Shown in pieces: positions 51,789-62,081 of a stretch of DNA of 64,000 nucleotides. Made by a program: the position numbers and the translations under genes. Position 1 is the stretch's first letter; each line of letters begins with the position of its first letter. The DNA comes from Charina bottae. Its lineage: Eukaryota > Chordata > Lepidosauria > Squamata > Charinaidae. The notes beneath the pieces were generated by a model, which saw only the letters and a list, made by a program, of their open reading frames with translations, searched no databases and was not told the DNA's origin. The stretch covers positions 19,667,501-19,731,500 of the forward strand of contig JALMGJ010000012.1 of NCBI GenBank assembly GCA_023362775.1. Reading direction: 5' to 3'.

Positions 51789-53729
51789 TCAGTCGTTTAG
51801 TCGTGTCCGACTCTTCGTGACCTCATGGACCATAGCACGCCAGGCCTTCCTGTCCTCCACTGCCTCCCGGAGTTTACTCAAATTCATGTTCATTACATCG
51901 GTGATGCTATCTAACCATCTCATCCTCTGCCGTCCCCTTCTCCTTTTGCCTTCAGTCTTTCCCAGCATCAGGGTCTTTTCCAGTGAGTCCTCTCTTCGCA
52001 TTAGGTGGCCAAAGTATTTGAGCTTCAGCTTCAGCATCTGTCCTTCCAATGAGCAGTCAGGGTTGATTTCCTTTAGGATTGACTGGTTTGACCTCCTTGC
52101 AGTCCAAGGGACTCTCAAGAGTCTTCTCCAGCACCACAGTTCGAAAGCATCAATTCTTCGGCGCTCAGCCTTCCTTATGGTCCAACTCTCACAGCCATAC
52201 ATTACAACCGGGAAAACCATAGCTTTAATTATACGGACCTTTGTCGGCAAGGTGATGTCTCTGCTTTTTAATATGCTGATTAGGTTTGCCATAGCTTTCC
52301 TCCCAAGGAGCAAGCGTCTTTTAATTTCATGGCTGCAGTCACCGTCTGCGGTGATCTTGGAGCCCAAGAAAATAAAATCTGTCACTGCTTCCATTTCTTC
52401 CCCTTCTATTTGCCAGGAAGTGATGGGACCAGATGCCATGATCTGGGTTTTTTTAATGTTGAGTTTCAAGCCAGCTTTTGCACTCTCCTCTTTCACCCTC
52501 ATCAAGAGGCTCTTTAGTTCCTCTTCACTTTCTGCCATTAGGGTGGTATCGTCTGCATATCTGAGGTTGTTGATATTTCTCCCGGCAATCTTAACTCCGG
52601 CTTGTGATTCATCCAGCCCGGCATTTCTCATGATGTACTCTGCATATAAGTTAAATAAGCAGGGTGATAATATACAGCCTTGTCGTACTCCTTTCCCAAT
52701 TTTGAACCAGTCGGTTGTTCCATGTCCGGTTCTAACTGTTGCTTCTTGACCCGCATACAGGTTTCTCAGGAGACAGGTAAGGTGGTCTGGTACTCCCATC
52801 TCTTTAAGACTTTGCCACAGTTTGTTGTGATCCACACAATCAAAGGCTTTAGCATAGTCAATGAAGCAGAAGTAGATGTTTTTCTGGAACTCTCTTGCTT
52901 TTTCCATGATCCAGCGAATGTTGGCAATCTGATCTCTAGTTCCTCTGCCTCTTCGAAACCCAGCTTGCACTTCTGGTAGTTCTCGGTTCACATACTGCTG
53001 AAGCCTAGCTTGTAGGATTTTGAGCATAACCTTGCTAGCATGTGAAATGAGCACAATTGTACGGTAGTTTGAACATTCTTTGGCATTGCCCTTCTTTGGA
53101 ATTGGAACGTAAACTGACCTTTTCCAATCCTGTGGCCACTGTTGAGTTTTCCAAATTTGTTGGCATATTGAGTGCAGCACTTTAACAGCATCATCTTTTA
53201 GGATTTTAAATAGCTCAGCTGGGATACTGTCTTCTCCGCTAGCTTTGTTGTTAGTAATGCTTCCTAAGGCCCACTTGACTTCACTCTCTAGGATGTCCGG
53301 CTCAAGGTCAGTGACCACACCATCGTATTTATCAGGGATATTAAGATCTTTCTTGTATAGTTCTTCTGTGTATTCTTGCCACCTCTTCTTAATCTCTTCT
53401 GCTTCTGTTAGGTCCCTGCCTTTTTTGTCCTTTATCATGCCCATCTTTGCACAAAACGTTCCCTTGATATCTCCGATTTTCTTGAAGAGATCTCTAGTCT
53501 TCCCCATTCTATTGTTTTCCTCGATTTCTTTGCATTGTTCATTTAAGAAGGCCTTCTTATCTCTCCTTGCTATTATCTGGACATCTGCATTCAGTTGTTT
53601 ATATCTTTCCCTTTCTCCCTTGCCTTTTGCTTCCCTTCTTTCCTCAGCTATTTGTAAAGCCTTATCAGTCAGCCACTTTGCTTTCTTGCATTTCTTTTTC
53701 TTTGGGATGGTTTTAGTTGCTGCCTCCAT
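51789..53729 (-). pseudogene. BovB reverse-transcriptase reading frame
   Basis: 646 codons open, picking up directly after the frameshift (EAATKTIPKKKKCKKAKW). RT blocks appear in order: VQAGFRRGRGTRDQIANI, YFCFIDYAKAFDCVDH, GVRQGCILSPCLFNLYAEY and LRYADDTTLMAES with the catalytic YADD intact, then FLGSKITADG. The C-terminal part ends VTKSRTRLND, as in the copies at 13.3 and 33.8 kb. RT looks potentially competent. Without the upstream endonuclease in frame, this copy should not move alone. Confidence 0.92.
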
Positions 53730-54877
53730 CCATAGTTACGAACCTCCATCCATAGTTCTTCAGGCACTCTGTCTACCAGATCTAATCCTTTAAATCTATT
53801 CCTCACCTCCACTGTATATTCATAAGGGATATGATTTAGGTCATACCTGATTGGTCTAGTGGTTTTCTCTACGTTCTTCAATTTAAGCCTAAATTTTGTG
53901 ATAAGAAGCTCATGATCTGAGCCACAGTCAGCTCCAGGTCTTGTTTTTGCTGATTGTATAGAGCTTCTCCATCTTTGGCTGCAAAGTATATAATCAATCT
54001 GATTTCGGTATTGACCATCTGGTGATGTCCATGTGTAGAGTCGTCTCTTGTGTTGTTGGAAAAGAGTGTTTGCTATGACCAGCGTGTTCTCTTGACAAAA
54101 CCCTATTAGCCTTTGCCCTGCTTCATTTTGTACTCCGAGGCAGAACTTCCCTGTTATTCCGGTTATTTTTTGACTTCCTACTTTAGCATTCCAGTCCCCT
54201 ATGATGAAAAGGACATCTTTTTTTGGTGTTAGTTCTAGAAGGTGTTGTAGGTCTTCATAGAACCGGTCAACTTCAGCTTCTTCGGCATCAGTGGTTGGGG
54301 CATAGACTTGGATCACTGTGATGTTGAATGGTTTGCCTTGGATTCGAACTGAAAGCATTCTGTCATTTTTGAGGTTGTACCCCAGTACTGCCTTTCCCAC
54401 TCTTTTATTGACTATGAGAGCTACTCCATTTCTTCTAAGGGATTCTTGCCCACAGTAGTATATATAATGGTCTCCTGAATTAAATTCGCCCATTCCTGTC
54501 CATTTTAGTTCGCTGATTCCCAAGATGTCGATGTTCAATCTTGTCATCTCATGTTTGACCACATCCAGCTTACCTTGATTCATAGATCTTACATTCCAGG
54601 TTCCTATGCAATATTGTTCTTTACAGCATCGGACTTTCCTTCCAGTTCCAGACACATCCACAACTGAGCATCCTTTCGGCTTTGGCCCAGCCGTTTCACT
54701 CTTTCTGGAGCTACTCGGAATTGCCCTCCGCTCTTCCCCAGTAGCATTTTGGACACCTTCCGACCTGAGGGGCTCATCTTCCGGCGTCATATCTTTTAGC
54801 CTTTTGATACTGTCCATGGGTTTTCTTGGCAAGGATACTGGAGTGGTTTGCCATTCCCTCCTCCAGTTTTGGACCAT
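53669..54877 (-). pseudogene. BovB endonuclease-domain reading frame
   Basis: 402 codons. An N-terminal leader is followed by the apurinic-endonuclease-like domain: GTWNVRSMNQGKLD, LGISELKWTGMGEF, VQVYAPTTDAEEAEVDRF, FIIGDWNAKVGSQ, QIDYILCSQRW and GSDHELLITKF, carrying the N, E, D and terminal D-H residues expected. The enzyme would nick target DNA for priming. The frame leaves the ancestral one at EELWMEVRN, where a local CCTCCATCCATAGTT repeat occurs (53725-53760, plus strand). It runs 26 codons more before stopping. Confidence 0.88.
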
Positions 54878-54988
54878 GTTTTGTCAGAACTCTCCGTCAT
54901 GACCTGTTCTTCTTGACCTGACTTCATTGAGTTACGCAAGCCCCTTCGCCACGACAAGGCAGTGATCCATGAAGGGGCTTGACAAATT

Positions 54989-55308
54989 AGAGAACGTCAT
55001 TTTCAAGTGTAATAGACCATTGTAGGATGGTCATGTATTGCCATCATAAACAGCTTATTGTTTTTAAAAATGTGGAAACAAGGGCTCTGCTTAATGGGTT
55101 CTTTATGCTGCAAAGTTGTACTTTCTTTATATTTTATTTTTCTCAGATTATAATGAAGTTGTAGATGTTGAAAGGTTCAACTGAAAGTTTATTTAGTAAA
55201 TCTTTACTAAACTTCATTAGATAATAGCACAACATCATTGGATAATAGCACAATAAAAGGGATAACTAAAATATAGAAATAAGGAATGTGTACAGGAGAG
55301 CTGGATTA
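54989..55308. other. anonymous stretch
   Basis: A/T-rich, nothing recognised. Confidence 0.35.
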
Positions 55309-55316
55309 GTCTAGAG

Positions 55317-55407
55317 CAGTGTTTCTCAACCTTGGCAATGTTAAGAAGTGTGGACTTCAACTCTCAGAATTCCCCAGCCAGCAAGTTGCCAAGGTTGAGG
55401 AACACTG
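55317..55407. mobile_element. hAT MITE (CAGTGTTYCTCAACC family)
   Basis: 91 bp, CAGTGTTTCTCAACCTTGG to CCAAGGTTGAGGAACACTG. Flanking 8-mers GTCTAGAG and CTCTAGAG match at seven of eight positions. The right half is shortened compared with 4168. Confidence 0.9.
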
Positions 55408-55415
55408 CTCTAGAG

Positions 55416-56646
55416 TGGCAAAAAAAATCACCGGGTGTTTTCTGACTAACCAATTTTATGAAAAGGCATAAACTACCAGACTCCTGATTTTGTTTTTTAA
55501 AAAAAATTATAACTATCACTTCTTACCAGCACACAACAAAAGAAAAATTGTATGAGTGGTAACTTTTCAGAGAGCGAGTAAGAATGGGAGATGATTCAAT
55601 GAACTACATAGAGATCAGTAACATCCCTACATACTTTTTGTCTTCTATTGCTACACAACCTGATGACACTGCCAATACTAACCCATACCTATTGCCTGAT
55701 TCCAAGACTTAGACTTTACAAGTATAAGAATCACAGAAGTTGAATTAACAGGTAGGATTGTTGAGTTTTGCAGGTTCCAGAGATAATATGTGGATTCTTG
55801 CACATGGGCCTGAATGCTTGTGAAACCTGATCTTTAACTGCTCAGTCTAATGAGGACCCTACCTCAAGAAAGACCTTTCTGTTTGTCCTATGCCGTTCTC
55901 ATTTGCGCTGGGTCGCTCCAGCTCCTTACTGCTTGCCCTTCAGTTTGTTTGTTGAACTGTGGTCAGTTTCTTCTGGTTTAATGACTCTTCCACTGCATGT
56001 TTTCATTCCTGACTTTAGGGAGCATTCAGTGTTCTCCATCCCTTCTCTCTAATGGGGTTGATCTTAGGTCATTGGCTGAACTGCCAAAGGAGTGATTAAG
56101 TTAAGATCACCAACACCATTTATTATTATTTTGCTCTCAGGGAGAATTGCCAGAAATGTTTGGGGTGGCAGCCAGTTATTCTGTATATGTTTGCGCGTGT
56201 GTTAGTATAACTGGGATTTTCAGTGTAAAATCCAGCAGCAGTAGCATTTTAACTTTGCACCCTTGATCTATACAACCCATCCAGGCACGCTCAATTCCAA
56301 ATGGTTAAGCTGAACAATTTTTCCCACGCTGCTGTCGACACATGAAAACTCTTTCAATTTATTTCTTCTGTGGTGGCTTCCCATCACCACAAGTGCTGCT
56401 ATTCTGGGAAAAGAGTGGTCAGGGAGGGAATAATAGCAGCTGTAGAAGTCATGGCGTAGCCAAAGATTTTCTCCCCCAAATTCTCCATTGGGCTCTTTTA
56501 TTATTTTGCCAGCAGGCACATCACCCATTAGATCAGTGCCTGTGAAGCTTTGTGACAGAGATGCTATCCCATCATGAGAAGCATTTCCACCTTTGTCCTA
56601 ATTCCCACTGCTGGTCTCCAGAAGGATTCTGCATTGCTCTGTGAAG
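55416..56646. other. anonymous stretch
   Basis: No recognised gene or repeat. Confidence 0.35.
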
Positions 56647-56654
56647 CACTAGGA

Positions 56655-57058
56655 CAGGGCTTACCAAAGTTTTCCCACGGCAACACACCAACCCCCATTG
56701 GTGTGTCACCGCGTAAAAACCCGGAAGTGCCGCCATTGCGGCAGCGCGCAAAAACCCGGAAGCTACTGCCGCGTTCACTTTTTGCGCGCCGCCGTTGGTG
56801 TGTCGCCGCGGGAAAACCTGGAAGCGCCGCCGTTGCGGCAGCGCGCAAAAACCCGGAAGCTGCTGCCGCTTTCAGTTTTTGCGCACCGCCGTGGCTGCGG
56901 CGGTTTCGGATTTTCGCATGCCGCCGTTGGTGTGTCGCCGCGGGAAAACCCGGAAGCGCTGATGGCGCGCCATCAGCACTTCCAGGTTTTGACACGACAC
57001 ATCTGGACCCCGCAGGCGACACACTTTTGTGTCGCGACTCACAGTTTGGAAAGCTCTG
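56655..57058. mobile_element. non-autonomous hAT (CAGRGCTTTCCAAA family), 404 bp
   Basis: Left end CAGGGCTTACCAAAG, right end CAGTTTGGAAAGCTCTG, exact 8-bp duplication CACTAGGA (56647-56654 and 57059-57066). The interior repeats TTGGTGTGTCGCCGCGGGAA and GCAGCGCGCAAAAACCCGGA about twice (period about 115 bp), and has a GCGCTGATGGCGCGCCATCAGC palindrome near 56956. No ORF. Confidence 0.93.
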
Positions 57059-57066
57059 CACTAGGA

Positions 57067-57400
57067 ACATGTGGGGGAAAGAGCCATGTTAATCCATGGC
57101 AACAAAACAGACATGGAGTCTGGCAAGCCTTCAAGACTAACCAACTTTGTACAAAGCCTTTCTAAGTGGCAGCTTACTTCATCAGATGCATAGAATGTGT
57201 TTGCTGCTGCAAGACTTCAAATGCAGAGAGTGCTGCGAATGCGGCCATATTCAAACAACTACCCATCTTTTACAGTGCCCTTTGGGACCGACATACACCC
57301 AGAGTGACTTATTGGCCGAAAATACCTCTGCCATCAATGTGGCACGGCATTGGGCTAGAGTTATATACATTTTATATTTTTATTAAATGTTTTAACTTTT
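57067..57400 (+). pseudogene. non-LTR retrotransposon C-terminal relic and adjoining repeat
   Basis: 57120-57190 is a short repeat motif (complement of CATCTGATGAAGTAAGCTGC). 57210-57360 translates to CECGHIQTTTHLLQCPLGP followed by INVARHWARVIY, the C-x-C...H...C knuckle seen after RT in several non-LTR clades. I cannot name the clade with confidence. Confidence 0.5.
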
Positions 57401-57819
57401 TAAATTTTAATTAATATGTTTCCCTTTTTTATTTCCTGCATTTCTGACACGAAACGAGACGAGACCCTCTGAAGGAGAATGTTGTCAGCAAGTCAAGTCA
57501 GGAATTTCCAAAAAGGACTATGTTGGAAGAGTTTGTCTCCCAACAAATGTTTGGTAATAACTAGTTCATGAATCTTCAAAAGATATGCAGTATGCTTTTG
57601 GAAAGTATAATTCATATAAATTTAAATAATAAATAAATAAATAATTCACATTTTCTTCTTAATTGTGCAATGACAATAGACAGCAATAGCAGTATTGCTT
57701 GTATTAATTCATTTATTTTAATCAAGATGCCGTCTACCATATTGCCAAATTCACTTGCATTTCTGAGCAGGACTAGATACTATACTAGCCCCCATCTTAT
57801 TTGTGTCTTTTGGCTTCAG

Positions 57820-57865
<46 letters not shown>

Positions 57866-58384
57866 CCTCAGTATACTTTATCTGAGATCCTTACTTCAAG
57901 GATTTCTTCTCCAACTCCCAAGGATTCATTTTAAAGCCCTTCTGATTAAGCTCGCTATGCTTTGTACAAACACATTTTTACCAGTCCTTGTGAGGTGCAA
58001 CCCACCTTGTTCCAGCAGTTCAACATACAGGTAACTCAGACCGTGGTTTCAGAAACCAGCTTTCTCTAATGGGTACTATTCATTCACTTCCAGTATGAAC
58101 TGGAAGCATGGACTGGAAGGATGAATGAGACCAGTTGAGCCTACAGAGTCTGGAGCTTCTTTTATAGCTCTTCAAAATCCATGGTATTATAATTATGGCT
58201 ATTCTGAAAGTATCATAGGTCCCCACATGGATGATCAAGAAGAGATAATTTTCAGTGGCTTTGTTAAATCTTGAGGTTGCTCTGCCACATCCCTGTTTGT
58301 GGGAAAAAGCACACTTCATGAGATTAAGGGTCTGATTGGTGCATTTTGCTTTTGGTCCATATTAATGGGGAGCTATTAATTATT
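57401..58384. other. anonymous stretch with (ATC)n
   Basis: (ATC)15 lies at 57820-57865. Nothing else recognised. Confidence 0.45.
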
Positions 58385-58617
58385 AGAGAGACAGTTTGGT
58401 GTAGTGGTTAAGGCATCAGTCTAGAAACCAGGAAACTGTGAGTTCTTAATCCCACCTTATTAGGCACAAAGCCATCTGGGTGACTTTGGGCCAGTCACTC
58501 TCTCTCAGCCCTAGGAAGGAGGCAATGGCAAACCACTTCTGAAAAACTTGCCAAGAAAACTGCAGGGACTTGTCCAGGCAGTCTCCGAGAATTGGACACG
58601 ATTGAACAGATGAAAAA
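58385..58617 (+). mobile_element. Sauria-type SINE, single-unit form
   Basis: Head ACAGTTTGGTGTAGTGGTTA (A box) and GTGAGTTCTTAATCCCACC (B box region). Then one copy of the GGGTGACTTTGGGCCAGTC core, GGCAATGGCAAACCACTTCTG, CTTGCCAAGAAAACTGCAGG and a BovB-like end CGAGAATTGGACACGATTG. This is the unamplified structure against which the tandemly expanded copies can be read. Flanks share AATTATTA as a probable short duplication. Confidence 0.88.
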
Positions 58618-59394
58618 AAATTATTATGACCTGTTTGTCTCATTTCTACTGCCTTTCAAGAATCCATTATCCTGTGACTCTTTTTCTCCCCCTGAAGATT
58701 AGAACCGACTTCTTCCTCAAAGGCCTGAAAACTGCTCTGGATTCCAGTGGTGTGGAAAAAGAATGTACCGTCTGAATGAAACATTTGGATTTAATTTAGG
58801 AAGTCTTAGGCCTTTCACATTCAGCATGTGGTTACACTTTAAATTTAATCAATGTTAAATGTTTTCAGTGAACCCCATCAAAATGCTGCAGTGGCTTTAT
58901 CCACTTGCATCATCTGAACTTAATGCAGTTTTGAAAAATTAAAAGATTTTTTCAACATTGGGCAGCACTGAATCAAATTCTGTTTTTCCCCCCTTTATTG
59001 GAATAAGGAACAGTGAAATTAGAGAAGCCTTCAAATGACTGATCTTTAAAAACCTTCTGATTCCCAACTGTTTTTTTAATGCTTTTTGTTCAACAACTTC
59101 AATAAAGCCTGGCGTACAATATATGTGTGACATGGAATGGTTTGTATGTACAGAATGCATTTGCTTATTGCTTACCTGATAACATGTTGAATAAATAGAA
59201 AACACTGAATAAATGAAACAAGATCTTCATTTTCAGACTAATCCATTTTTAAAAAGTAGGATTAAAAAAATGAATTATAAGCTGTGGATTTTGATATTGA
59301 AGAGTTTTATTTGTTGGACTTGGGCACTATAAATACAAATAGGTTCTACCACAAAATAGGTCTCCTTTGGGGGACATGGGCGGTGATGAAATTT
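58618..59394. other. anonymous stretch
   Basis: No gene recognised. 58780-58970 is A/T-rich unique sequence that could be conserved non-coding DNA. Confidence 0.35.
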
Positions 59395-59424
59395 TATAGA
59401 TAGATAGATGATAGATAGATAGAT

Positions 59425-59467
<43 letters not shown>

Positions 59468-59505
59468 GATAGATAGATGATAGATAGATAGATAGATAGA
59501 TAGAT

Positions 59506-59540
<35 letters not shown>

Positions 59541-59555
59541 GATAGATAGATAGAT

Positions 59556-59597
<42 letters not shown>

Positions 59598-59658
59598 GAT
59601 AGATAGATAGATAGATGATAGATAGATAGATGATAGATAGATAGATAGATAGATAGAT

Positions 59659-59733
<75 letters not shown>

Positions 59734-59742
59734 TAGATGATT

Positions 59743-59785
<43 letters not shown>

Positions 59786-59811
59786 GATAGATAGATGATA
59801 GATAGATAGAT

Positions 59812-59858
<47 letters not shown>
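59395..59858. repeat. 464-bp (GATA)n compound microsatellite
   Basis: GATA units broken at intervals by GATGATA, and rarely GATATA, which gives larger repeated blocks. It is the Bkm-type motif known to be abundant in snakes and on snake W chromosomes. A long open frame on the minus strand is only translated repeat. Confidence 0.97.
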
Positions 59859-59870
59859 GCAATACCTTTT

Positions 59871-60050
59871 CTATTTTTTTTTTTAAATTTTATTGGATTT
59901 TAAATATACAAAGCTAAAAGTTAAGAATGAAATGAAAATAGAACTACAAATTAAGAGAAAAATGTTAAATTATTTCAAAATAACTATATCCCGCTTTGGA
60001 TTGATATTAAAAAAGATCTATCTTGATTCTGTCTTGCATTGAAGCTGGTC
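59871..60050 (-). mobile_element. L1 3' UTR fragment
   Basis: Poly-T followed by AAATTTTATTGGATTTTAAA, AAGCTAAAAGTTAAGAATGA and AATAGAACTACAAATTAAGA. This parallels the antisense L1 3' end at 11.67-11.78 kb (AGTTAAAAGTCAGAAATGA, AATAGAAATACAAATTAAA). Confidence 0.7.
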
Positions 60051-60187
60051 AGAGCAAAGGAAAAGGAATGCTGGGAGAGAGAGAGCATGTTGATCGATAA
60101 ACCATTGCTCATTATGCAAAGAGGCTAAACTCAGTTCTAAAGCTTTGGCCCTGCTGTTTGAGAGTATTGGAGGCAGTCAGCTTAGGG

Positions 60188-60853
60188 CAGGGCTTTCCAA
60201 ACTTTTGCCATTGGCAACACACCAACGGCCGGCGCACACCAACGGCCAGTGGCGCTTCTGGGTTGCCGCCACAGCAACAGAGGTGGCGTCCTGGAACCCG
60301 GAAGCGCTGATGGCCCACTGCTGCCGCTGCCCCTTCAAAAGAACAGGCTCCGGGGACCCCAAAAATGCCCTTGGTTCCAGCAGGGAGGCGAAAATCGCAC
60401 GTGCACGCTGCCGGGCCACTTCCGTGCTGCACAGCTGATCGGTGCGGGGGTGGGGGTGGGAGGGTGGAAATTCTCTGTGCCAATCAGCTGTGCGGCGGGA
60501 AGCAGCCCGGCAGCATGCGCACGCACGGCGAGGCTTTTTGCCTCCCTGCCGGAACCGAGGGCATTTTCGGGGTCCCTGGAGCCTGCCTTTTCGAAGGGGC
60601 AGCGGCAGCAGCGGCGTCCTCGAACCCGGAAGCGCTGATGGCCCGCTGCCGCCGCTGCCACTGCCCCTTTGAAAGGAAAGGCTCCGGGGACCCCGAAAAT
60701 GCCCTCGGTTCCGGCAGGGAGGCGAAAAGCCTCGCTGCGCCCGCTGCCGGAACCGAGGACATTTTCATCAGCGCTTCCGGGTTGTCACGCGACACACTTG
60801 GGGGCCCCAGGCAACACAGTATTGTGTTGCGACACACAGTTTGGAAAGCCCTG
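60188..60853. mobile_element. non-autonomous hAT (CAGRGCTTTCCAAA family), 666 bp
   Basis: Left end CAGGGCTTTCCAAAC, right end GTTTGGAAAGCCCTG, exact 8-bp duplication GCTTAGGG (60180-60187 and 60854-60861). The GC-rich interior is arranged forward-reverse-forward: CCGGGGACCCCAAAAATGCC (60352), the complement-oriented GGCATTTTCGGGGTCCCTGG (60560), then CCGGGGACCCCGAAAATGCC (60684). The centre (60430-60500) matches the palindrome core at 40635-40804. Confidence 0.93.
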
Positions 60854-60861
60854 GCTTAGGG

Positions 60862-61790
60862 AATAGGATAGCCATTAATGCTGAAATGAATTTGACTCAA
60901 AAGTATTTTGAAGAAATTCGAATGTTTGTTGTCTTAATTGGTTCTTTCCTGGCATTCCTCATTATGGATTCTTTGGTGGGGAGAGGGGGAATCTACTCCA
61001 ATCAAATCCATCCAGTCTGCTTTTGTTAAAGATGTGATGTCTGTGAAATTTGGGCCTTTGGACAGATCCATCACGCACAGTTCTCACAAACTTTGCCAGG
61101 AAGGCCCACGGGGCTGCACTCCGAGAACCAAAGCTATGATTCCCCAAAGATATATTGGAAGCCTTCGGAATGAGAAAAGAGCAGACCATGTATCTTTTCA
61201 TTTCCTGTCCTCTATTTCTAATATCTGGCCACCTCTTCGCTTGAAATATTATGTGTTTAGACACGACTCACTTGCTGTCATTTATCATATTTCCTCATCT
61301 CCCTCCGTCCCTCTTCCCCCTGAACTCTGCTCTGCTCATAATAAGCGAGATGCGCAGTTTCCAAAAAGTGCAGGAGAAAAGTCAGGGAAAGCAGGAGTTC
61401 CAGATGAGATGGAAAATGTATCCTGCCCTTCACCCTTGTGCAAAAGCATTGTGGAGAGGAGGGAAGGATTCTGGTGTTAATCAAGGAAAGGAAACCTGGA
61501 TCATGACCCATCGAGGGGAAGAGATTTCAGCACCAGGCAATGTGTTATGTTTTGTAGAACCAGGATGTATGGATTCATTTATTTATTATATTCTAAGGGG
61601 CAGAAGGAGGAAATAGCTAGCAGTTTCCAGAACAGAGTAACTCACAGGTGCAGTGCATACATTACACGCAAGGAACAGCTAATAATCTGAACTGATTGGA
61701 TGGGCCACACTTTTTGCTCAGAAGACGGCAGCTTCAGAGCTCCTGGGAGCCCGCTCTTTCAAGTCTTAGTTTGACATGTTCCTATATTCA
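60862..61790. other. anonymous stretch
   Basis: No recognised gene. A 180-codon frame (60938-61480) lacks any identifiable motif. Confidence 0.35.
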
Positions 61791-61864
61791 CACCGCTATC
61801 CCATATTTACACCACCAACAACATCACAGGCCTCAACGATATCCACCACAATGTTAGGGATACC

Positions 61865-62008
61865 TTCATATCCTCTGAGGTGACATATGCCATCATCTGC
61901 CAGAAAAGCACCTCTCTTTTCTATGTAGAAAAAACTGGCCAGACTCTGTGCAAGAGACTAAATGACATAAAGCAGACCTCGGAGCTGAAAACGGGTATCA
62001 GACAGTAA
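61865..62008 (+). pseudogene. Penelope-like element GIY-YIG endonuclease relic
   Basis: The plus-strand frame reads VTYAIICQKSTSLFYVEKTG, then QTLCKRLNDIKQ. The spacing of Y, FYVEKTGQTL and KRLN matches the GIY-YIG nuclease at the C-terminus of Penelope-like retroelements, whose usual form is YxI.C..C...YVGETG.TL..R...H. Key positions are altered (VEKTG for the usual GETG) and no RT is found, so it is a dead fragment. Confidence 0.65.
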
Positions 62009-62081
62009 CACAACTCAAGGTAGCAGTGGTGGAAGTGAATAATTTCACTACCGCTATACAACAAGAGACTGCCACCAAAGA

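Larger units (their letters stand above)
51779..54978 (-). mobile_element. near-complete BovB (RTE clade) LINE
   Basis: 3.2 kb on the minus strand between copies of TTGACAAATT (51769-51778 and 54979-54988; the next base also matches). This is about the usual full length of BovB. Order on the minus strand: a 5' end beginning GCCCCTTCATGG, a frame with AP-like endonuclease (54877-53669), a frame with RT and C-terminal region (53729-51789), and a 3' end GTCGGACACGACTAAACGAC plus CAA repeats. One frameshift near 53735 seems to be the main lesion. BovB is a family known for horizontal transfer among squamates, ruminants and ticks. Confidence 0.95.

Noticed and set aside
59275..59862. 195-codon minus-strand frame rich in I, Y, L and S
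   Set aside because: Translated GATA microsatellite.
60938..61480. 180-codon open frame as a gene
   Set aside because: No motif or domain can be recognised, and overlapping frames on the other strand are equally long.
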